Source of the DNA: Mesotaenium endlicherianum
Lineage: Eukaryota > Streptophyta > Zygnematophyceae > Zygnematales > Mesotaeniaceae
Assembly: GCA_009602735.1 (NCBI GenBank)
Contig: WELA01010311.1
Location: forward strand, 433,712 to 468,649
DNA length: 34,938 nucleotides
Direction of reading: 5' to 3'
A program made the translations under genes and the position numbers. Under the pieces are notes generated by a model. That model was given only the letters and a program-made list of their open reading frames with translations. It did no database searches and had not been told where the DNA came from. Of this stretch, positions 28,201-34,938 are shown in pieces; the first letter of the stretch is position 1; each line of letters opens with the position of its first letter.

Positions 28201-31200
28201 TGTAGAGAAAGTATACAATGTACGCCTTCTGGTAAGAATTATGCACTTCTAACGCCAATTGAGTGCTGTTTTGCAAACTGGGGCTGACCGGCAGGCACTT
28301 GAAGAACCACTTTATAGCAGTGGAGCAGATCATCAAGGCCAACCTCGACTCTCTCTTCGGGGGGATGGAGGTGAGCATCGGCTTGTCCTCTCTCCCTCCT
28401 ACTGAGATGAGCCGAAACTCTGACGACAGATTGTATGCCAAATGCTTTCTGGCTGAATCAATAACATCCACGCATCACATTTATGGAGCATTCTGTATTT
28501 GGCATTCGTATCCTCTTAGTGAAGGTCTGTTCCTCCGGTGTATATACAAGGTATCTATTGAAGGTCCATAAGATAGAGTGACTCCAGCGCTCAGTGCGGG
28601 CCAGTATTTGACCAGACGCCGCACTCATATGTTCTGAGTGTTATCATCTCTGGGTCTTTCAGATATTACAAGTGGTTCGTATTGGTCGCAATCTAACCAA
28701 TTGTCACGTGGCTGCATGTGTAAGAAGATCATTTCTGCCCACTACTTCCGAATCACAAGAAACGCTGACGTGGCGCGGTACGAGGACGAAGCCGAGGACC
28801 TGCTGGAGATGATCACGGACGAGGTAAGCTCAGGAGGGGCTGGGGGGTACACCTGCACTAGGCTATAAACTGAAAGCACCTATCTTTCTGCGTTGAAGTT
28901 GACGCAGCAACAGTGCGTTCCTAGTTGGGGGATGCATCTGAACAGTAGGCAGCTTAGTCACCTTAAGCACCCACCTTTAACAAAGGTAATGCAGCAAAGT
29001 ACCACAAGGAGGTGTCCTTGATGCTCATATATCTCCTTGCCTTTCCAGTGGCTGCACTTGAGATTAATATAGGGGCTTGCACACGACCTCGTTTGGCACA
29101 CCAGTGGGAGAACTTAGGGGGGGGGGCTTTGAATATTTTTTATCAGGGACGTTGGGTGGGGGGGGGAAATGGATAATTTTGAAGGACGCGAAAAAACATC
29201 TATTTAGGGTCAGGTGGTCCAAAGACCGCAAGCAGTGGTTCTGTCCCTTTTTTCCTGACAATATTCTCTGATATGTTTTCGTCACGGAGGGCCCGAAGGT
29301 ACATAGAGCGGGGAGACCGCATAGGGCCTTTTTGGCATACGAGTGGGAGAATTGCTGGGGGGGAGGGGGGGGGGGACGGGAGTATTGAAGGTAGGAGGTT
29401 GCACGTGACCTCATTAGGCATGCAAGTGGGAAGAGTGGGGCAAGCTATGGGGGTGCCAGCTTGCATCTGCTTATGTAAATGTACGTGGCATGCATACATG
29501 GGGGCAGATGAGAGAGCGCAAGTTTGCGCCCTTTGTGCGCCTCGAGGTGGACTGCGAGATGCCTGACGAGATGCTGCAGAAGATCACAGCCGAGCTCGGC
29601 ACCAAGAACAAGGACGATGTCTACCACATTTGCGGACCCCTTGCCCTCGGAGGTTTGTCCCTGTCGGCCTCCCTCAGGCTCTCCCCTGCGGTGGAGAAGT
29701 TCTTACAGCAAACTTTGGTTCTCATTATGCTGATACTTTTTCAAATTTATTTGTTGTGGTACCTCTCGGACCCTGACGACTGACGACGAGGAATAGGGCA
29801 TTGAGCACGTATTGTCGGTCCAGGCTACAGCCTGCTTTAATTGGAGGGCAGCACTTGATTGGAACACAGCCTCAACTCCAGAGTAGCCAGCAGGCAGGGT
29901 TGTTGCTCACTTAATGCTTGTGCCCCCCCTATTTCATGGCAGACTTGGACTCCATCCCGGTGAACTTTGGGCTGCAGTCGCCTCTGTACTATTCTCCCTG
30001 GGTACCCCAGACTCACCCTCGCTTGCAAGCGGTGAGCTCCCCGCCCCTGAAGGGTTTGCAGCAGCCCTAGCTGCCAACGTAGTTGAGCCGTATGCTTCCT
30101 CCTTTCTTCCTCCCTGGTTGCTATCCGCTCAGTGCCAGGCAGTTTTGCTCTCTCCATTCCTTTGCTTCGAGAAGTGGAGGTGCTTTGAGACCAGCCGTCA
30201 GCTTGCACCACTCCGGGAGAAGATTTAAGGGGGGGCCTATTCCTGTCCGTCTCCTCTGTCCTAGTGATGGGGGGGCATGTCCTGGTCATCAGACGTGCTC
30301 TGTTTTGAGCCCCGCTGCCGCTCTTGGTTCCAATGGTGCAGGCGGACATATTCGACGTGATCAAGGGGGGCGACCTTCTGGTGCACCACCCATACCACAG
30401 CTTCGGCACATCCACACAGCACTTTGTGGAAGCCGCTGCGTCTGACCCCAAGGTCTTGCTTCCTTCCACTCTTTCTAACTGCTCGCTCTCGCCTCTCGAC
30501 TGCGACCTGATTTCCTCTGCACTAAAGCGATCTTCGTACTTTGTGAGCACCTCAAAGCATGGGAGTCCATGTGTCTTATGCCCTAGAGCACCGCTCAGGT
30601 GCCTGTTGTGCTCCACTGCACGGGTGGGTACTCATGCGCAAGCTGCTGCGTGAGATGCACGAGAAATGTTGCACCTGTAGCTCATTAGTGTCCAGAGCTC
30701 TCTCGGTGTGCAGGTCAGAGCCATCAAGGCAACTCTGTACAGGACAAGCGCTGACAGCCCCGTCATTTCAGCTCTGGCCAAGGCTGCCGATGCCGGCAAG
30801 CAGGTATGGTTGGGGGCCAACTCCCCTGCTCCACTTGAAGTCCCGGTTCTGGGGTGGAATTGTCCTTCCTCAGTTTATGGCGTGACAAGGTAATCATGGT
30901 GTCAAAGCAGTGAATTGACCTCTTTCCATTAAGGTGCCCTCGTGCACAAGGAGGTTGTAAGCCTGGGTTGACGCATGATGCAGGAATGAAGGAGCTAGTA
31001 TTCTATTTACCTTCCCTAGAGATATCTGTAAATTTGTGTCTGCCGAGGGTGACAGTTTCTGCTTCTTTATCTGCTGGTGTTGATCTGTGATACTTTTTTT
31101 GCTGCGAACGTGCCAGGTGGCAGTGCTGGTGGAGCTGAAGGCTCGCTTTGACGAGGCGAGAAACGTGACTTTTGCTCAACGCCTGGAGGTACGCACCCAA

Positions 31201-34200
31201 AGTGGAGATCTGTCACGTTGTTGCTACCACTAGGCTGGCGTTTGGCGTATTTTTATTTGCATGTCTCATGCAGATATTCACTCTCCCTAGCTTTAGCGCG
31301 GCACCATGGGAGGCGTCGGTGTGATGGCCCTCTGTTGCCATGCATGGTTGTCTTCTGTTGCCAGTATACTTGCGACCAAATATGTGAGGAAAAGAATGAC
31401 CAACTGCTATGCAGCTGTGGTTGCTAGAAGACTCTTTTGCTCCTCTCTTCCACCAGGCTCTTGCTCCCGCAGCCTGTATGGTATGTTCTGGTCGGAGTTG
31501 AGTTCTAGATCACCTTCAAGTCACGAGAAGGAGGCACTTGTAATGCCACCTAACCAATGCTTGTCGCATCATGGCCCCCGGTTGCGTGCAGAACGCCGGC
31601 TGCAATGTGGCGTACGGTCTTGTGGGTCTCAAGACTCACTGTAAAGTCACCATGGTTGTGCGCGAGGTGTGCATCTCCTCACCCTCTGCTCCCCACCCCA
31701 GCTGGCAGCATCCTCCTGCTCATTTTGTGTGTGCGACAGGGTCAGGTTCTTCTCAGCTTTGCAAGTTTGCTGCGCAAGGAGTAGAATAGCAACAATGTTG
31801 TCAATGTGGGGTACGGCCTTTCCAAGTGAAGAAAACCGTCAGGGCCAGTCGAAGGTTGTTGCTACGTTAGGTGGCTGGTAACTTATATTAGTTCCTCTGC
31901 TATAACGTGGCATGTGACCAGACGAGCTCGCGCCAGCGCTCACAGTGGAGGGCGTGTCTCACTCAGTTGACGTCCCCGTGCTGCTCTTCCTGTTGCTCCT
32001 GCTGCTGCTGCAGGAGGAGGATGGCTTCAGGACGTACTGCCACATAGGCACGGGAAACTACAACCCGCGCACGGCCTCCGTGTACACCGATTTTGGCCTC
32101 TTCAGGTGCGCTTCTGCCTCCTTGTCGGACACCCTTCCTCGTTGTTGCAGCTGCGTTCAGCACAAGAGTTGTCTCCTCGCACGTGCACGCAAGGTGCTGG
32201 TCTCCTTCGGGGAAGAGTCTCCTCCTGGAAAGTAGCCCTTGCAATGTGCTTTGTGCGTTGCTGGCGTTCCAGCTCGTGGTGCATATAGGTTGGAGCAGCA
32301 GGCTGCTGCGTCTTTTGTCTTGCACGTCGCCGGGAGGTGTTTAATGTACGTGAGACTGTGGGTGAATCTCTACGCTCTGGCACGCCCAGGCTCAGAAAGT
32401 GCAATGCCCCCGTCGCTTGGGTGGCCTTGCACAATTTCGATAAGGAGTCGAAGCACCTGCCAGATGCCTGTCTGTGGCCTGATCTGGATGCTGTAGAGAG
32501 GCCTGCCTGTTGGTGTGTTCAGTTCAACAGCAGCGTCTCAGGATACTCAGTTTCTTTAAACAGAATTCCACATTTTTTTGGCACTTTTTACATGCCTCAG
32601 CAACCTATCAGATCTGTGTCGACAGTCTCAATCCTGCTCTCCTCTTCAGTGTGTCCATTCCGTCGGACTCGATGCTTGTTTCTCACATGGTTGCCTTTCT
32701 GAGTCTGAAACTTATACTGGGTCTGCACGTGCTGACAGCTGTCGATCTGAGCTTGGCGAGGACGTGGCCAACCTGTTCAAGTACCTCACAGGCTACCATC
32801 GCCAGGTCTGTTGCTCCTTCATGCCTGTCCTCGGCATTTACAATTGCATTAGTTCTTGTCTTATCACCAGGGGTAGCATAAGCATGAACTTTGTGAGATG
32901 TGTATTATTAATGTTTGCACTTCTCGAGCTTTGTGAATCTTGTTACGGGAACTTCCAGATTAAGTTGGCACCAAGGAATCGATGAAGGGCGGTAGTTGCT
33001 AGGTCAAACTTCTGACTACCCCCCCCAAAAAAAACGGAATGTATGTTGAGGAGCAGTGTAGGTGTGTCACAACTCGTCATAACAGGAAGCATGTGCAATA
33101 ATCGCTATGCAACTAATCTTTCCAGTCAAAAGATGTGTGATGCTTTGGTTCTAGAATCTGCAGTCAACAATCTCAGCAGATGTTTTCCCCAGTGCTCTGC
33201 ATGCTGCTTCTTACTGGCTTCGTAGCGTTTGATGCTCGGCGTGCTCAGACATTCTCGTGGGCTGCTCCTGGGCTAATCAAGCGGGGCGTGTGCGCACGTG
33301 TGATGCTTGCAGCTGGCGTACAACAAGATCGTGGTGGCGCCAAGCTCCATGCGCAAGGAGTTCACCCGCCTGATCGACAGGTCAGCCAGGCTGGCTTTCG
33401 AGCAGAGCTCACTCTCTCACCACCTCTGAATTCCTTCTTCTTTTTGGGAAGGGCGGGACTGTCCTTTGTGGAGTGGACACAAATGTAACGGCCTCGTGTG
33501 TGGCAGCCCTTGGCTGCCCACTTGGACCATTCATCGGATCAGATGCGTCTGATTGGCTGAATTTGCTTCACACACTTTTGATTGAGACAAGACTCTGTCG
33601 TGCTTCGTCGTGCATGCCTGCCATCTCCAAGTTTCTTGCTGCTGTCTGCAAAGTCCCCCGTTCCCACCCTCAGTACGAGCAGCACGTGACTCATCAGCAT
33701 CAAACTGTGGGTGCCTGCGCTGTCGCGAGCAGGGAGATCGCCAATGCGCAGGCGGGCCTGCCCTCGGGAGTCATCGTCAAGTGCAACGGGCTGGACGACC
33801 AGGTGATGACCCAGAAGATCTACGAGGCCTCCAACGCGGGAGTCAGGATCGACTGCATCGTGAGAGGCCTCTGCCGCATCCGCGCTGGCGTCCCCGGCAT
33901 GAGGTCTCGCCTCCACACTCCCCCCTCCCCCTCTACCGCCCTCCTCTTCCTTCTCCTTCGTGGCCCGTCTGCTATTTTCTGGAGCATTTCTTGTGTTGGC
34001 CTATACTTACTGTCTGCACCTTGTCCGCACTTCAGCCATCCATCGCCTCACTTGTCCACTTTAGGTGTTCTCCAGCGTTGCCGGGTGTCCACATGCTCCT
34101 TCAGAAACCCCGTGACTTTGATCTGGCCTTGGTAGGCACGGGGCTATTTTCACGCCTCTGAGGTCTAAGCCTGTAAAAATCATCTGCGTGTTGCTCCGTA

Positions 34201-34907
34201 TTTTACTGACTCCTGAACGCCCAGTCATGCGGCCGGCCGACACATGGACGCTTTTGAATGGCTTGATGTGCTCCTTTGCTCCATCGCCAATTCTGGGCTG
34301 AGCGGCTGCTGTGGGATATCTGGGGAGGTCTGTAGACAGGAGAGAGGCAGTAAGTGCGATACCCATGTAGGCTGCTGATTGTGCTTTCCGATCCTCTCTG
34401 TGATTCTTTCTTCGGGGATGCAGCGAGAACATCCGCGTGATCAGCATCATCGGGCGCTTCCTGGAGCACCATCGCATCTTCCGCTTTGAAAACGGTGAGT
34501 TGATTTTTTCCTCCGTATGTCTGCCCCCCTCTCTTTGCTATCTGGTCCTTGAACTCGGCTGTCGTCACACGGCTGCTCTGGTGGGCGGTGTCAGGGCCAA
34601 AGAAAGAGCACAAGGAAGGAACAAGAGAGTATTTTCCTTGACCCTTTTAGGGTTCCAGTTGTCACTATTTCTGCAGCTTCTACATTCTTGCTGCTATTCA
34701 GGCCCAGGGTGATAATTGTTATCTATTTTCGAGGTGTTGCAACTTGCAAGGTGCTCACAATTTCTCCCTCTGTGGTACCCCTCACCTGCGACAGCTGGCG
34801 ACCCCCAGTACTTCATCGGCTCGGCAGATTGGATGACCAGGAACCTGATGAGGCGTGTCGAGGTCGTGACGCCCGTAGAAGACGAGAACATCAAGAAGGA
34901 GCTACAG
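24462..34907 (+). CDS. PPK1: Polyphosphate kinase (PPK1 family), 20 exons, 3' end beyond window
   Basis: Makes inorganic polyphosphate from the terminal phosphate of ATP, reversibly, through a phosphohistidine. Twenty exons were placed and all 19 junctions keep phase, giving 896 codons. Residues 1-262: leader, repeats and charged region, absent from bacterial enzymes. PPK1 proper follows in order: [10 protein letters not shown] (264-273), [16 protein letters not shown] (286-301), [15 protein letters not shown], then [37 protein letters not shown] (His693), [21 protein letters not shown] (His850) and [11 protein letters not shown]. His693 and His850 are 157 apart, as are His435 and His592 of the E. 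coli enzyme, so the active site looks intact. The last few dozen residues lie off the window. PPK1 is mainly bacterial and occurs in scattered eukaryotes, so gene transfer or endosymbiotic origin is likely. Plastid targeting is inferred. Confidence 0.96.
24831..24938 (+). repeat. Six 18-bp in-frame repeats in PPK1
   Basis: AAGGCAGTTGATCATGGC is repeated six times in register, encoding [12 protein letters not shown]; the last copy is variant, and degenerate copies follow to about 24975. Each unit contains the palindrome TGATCA. Near identity at DNA level indicates recent expansion. Confidence 0.95.
25509..28823 (+). other. PPK1: PPK1 exons 2-8 (N-terminal and head domains)
   Basis: Exons: 25509-25572, 26153-26313, 26660-26786, 27104-27211, 27881-27981, 28295-28370 and 28728-28823. 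They encode, in order, [28 protein letters not shown] to [26 protein letters not shown] to [21 protein letters not shown] to [47 protein letters not shown]; and [20 protein letters not shown] to MITDE. Introns are 256-669 nt. The exon 8 start follows AAG, not the usual CAG or TAG, so it is the least certain border and could be 3 bases earlier. Confidence 0.9.
28824..29507 (+). other. PPK1 intron 8 with degenerate internal repeats and G runs
   Basis: Three diverged copies of a unit like TTTGGCAYACNAGTGGGAGAA occur near 29092, 29328 and 29412, two of them followed by runs of 9-12 G (29117, 29158, 29357). It is the longest intron of the gene. No frame is supported; the open frames here are antisense or low complexity. 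Confidence 0.65.
29508..31188 (+). other. PPK1: PPK1 exons 9-13
   Basis: Exons: 29508-29652, 29943-30031, 30342-30452, 30714-30803 and 31117-31188. They encode [18 protein letters not shown] to [49 protein letters not shown] to [24 protein letters not shown] to ADAGKQ; and [17 protein letters not shown] to QRLE. These are the segments leading into the catalytic core; HHPY and LYRTS are PPK1 signatures. The donor after exon 11 is GTCTTG. Confidence 0.93.
31592..34907 (+). other. PPK1: PPK1 exons 14-20 (catalytic C-terminal domains)
   Basis: Exons: 31592-31666, 32014-32105, 32739-32805, 33313-33380, 33733-33903, 34424-34494 and 34795-34907. They carry [17 protein letters not shown] with the expected phospho-acceptor histidine; [76 protein letters not shown] to [29 protein letters not shown] with the second essential histidine; and [19 protein letters not shown] to IKKELQ. 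The last exon ends CTACAG|GTATTC, so the gene continues past the window. Confidence 0.94.
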
Positions 34908-34938
34908 GTATTCGGCAAACAGACCACCCACCTCCCCC

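Noticed and set aside
29837..30616. 259-codon minus-strand open frame
   Set aside because: It is antisense to PPK1 exons 10 and 11, which have clear family matches on the plus strand.
24462..34907. PPK1 as bacterial contamination
   Set aside because: The gene has at least 19 phase-consistent introns and adjoins eukaryotic retrotransposon DNA.

Overview
This is nuclear DNA of a eukaryote, most likely a photosynthetic one and probably of the green lineage. Three things point that way. The genes have many short GT-AG introns. There is a class I fructose-bisphosphate aldolase with an alanine-rich, transit-peptide-like leader; a plastid class I aldolase is typical of green algae and plants. There is also a Ty3 chromovirus primed by a plant-type initiator-Met tRNA site. 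The species cannot be fixed from the sequence, although a green alga fits best. Base composition is patchy: about 1-4000 and 5700-14100 are GC-rich, while 14400-24400 is AT-richer.

Layout. 1-1509: GC-rich, microsatellite-bearing sequence with no supportable gene. 1533-3938 (minus): an unrecognised Ser/Pro/Gln-rich protein with one membrane helix, running into (or spliced before) an 11/22-bp minisatellite at 1510-1806. 3939-5095: intergenic region between two divergent genes, with a G-box palindrome. 5096-14151 (plus): plastid-type class I aldolase. Its first two exons and its C-terminal exon are clear, but the catalytic middle is absent. In its place the assembly has 7,135 consecutive G (6375-13509) next to an N, almost certainly an assembly or sequencing artefact. 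14152-15923: AT-rich sequence with a small N gap flanked by near-identical 33-bp copies.

15924-22580: a complete Ty3/Gypsy chromovirus with 480- and 503-bp LTRs, a CTATT target duplication, PBS, gag, pol in the -1 frame, and a C-terminal chromodomain. Gag and pol are both open. The junction carries a textbook -1 frameshift heptamer and a downstream hairpin. By my eye count the LTRs differ at about 9 sites plus a 23-bp indel, so the insertion is fairly young.

22586-24461: AT-rich intergenic DNA with a foldback/MITE-like inverted repeat and a short 10-bp tandem array. 24462-34907 and beyond the right edge (plus): a 20-exon (so far) gene for a polyphosphate kinase of the bacterial PPK1 family. 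Every splice junction keeps phase, giving 896 codons in the window. It has an N-terminal extension of about 260 residues with a targeting-like leader and six 18-bp (six-residue) repeats. Both catalytic histidines are present at the spacing of the E. coli enzyme.

The aldolase (Calvin cycle/glycolysis) and PPK1 (polyphosphate storage) could both act in the plastid, but nothing shows that they are co-regulated. The observations most worth follow-up are the intron-rich eukaryotic PPK1, the frameshift cassette of the chromovirus, the minisatellite that encodes the same peptide in all three minus-strand frames, and the poly-G block hiding most of the aldolase.
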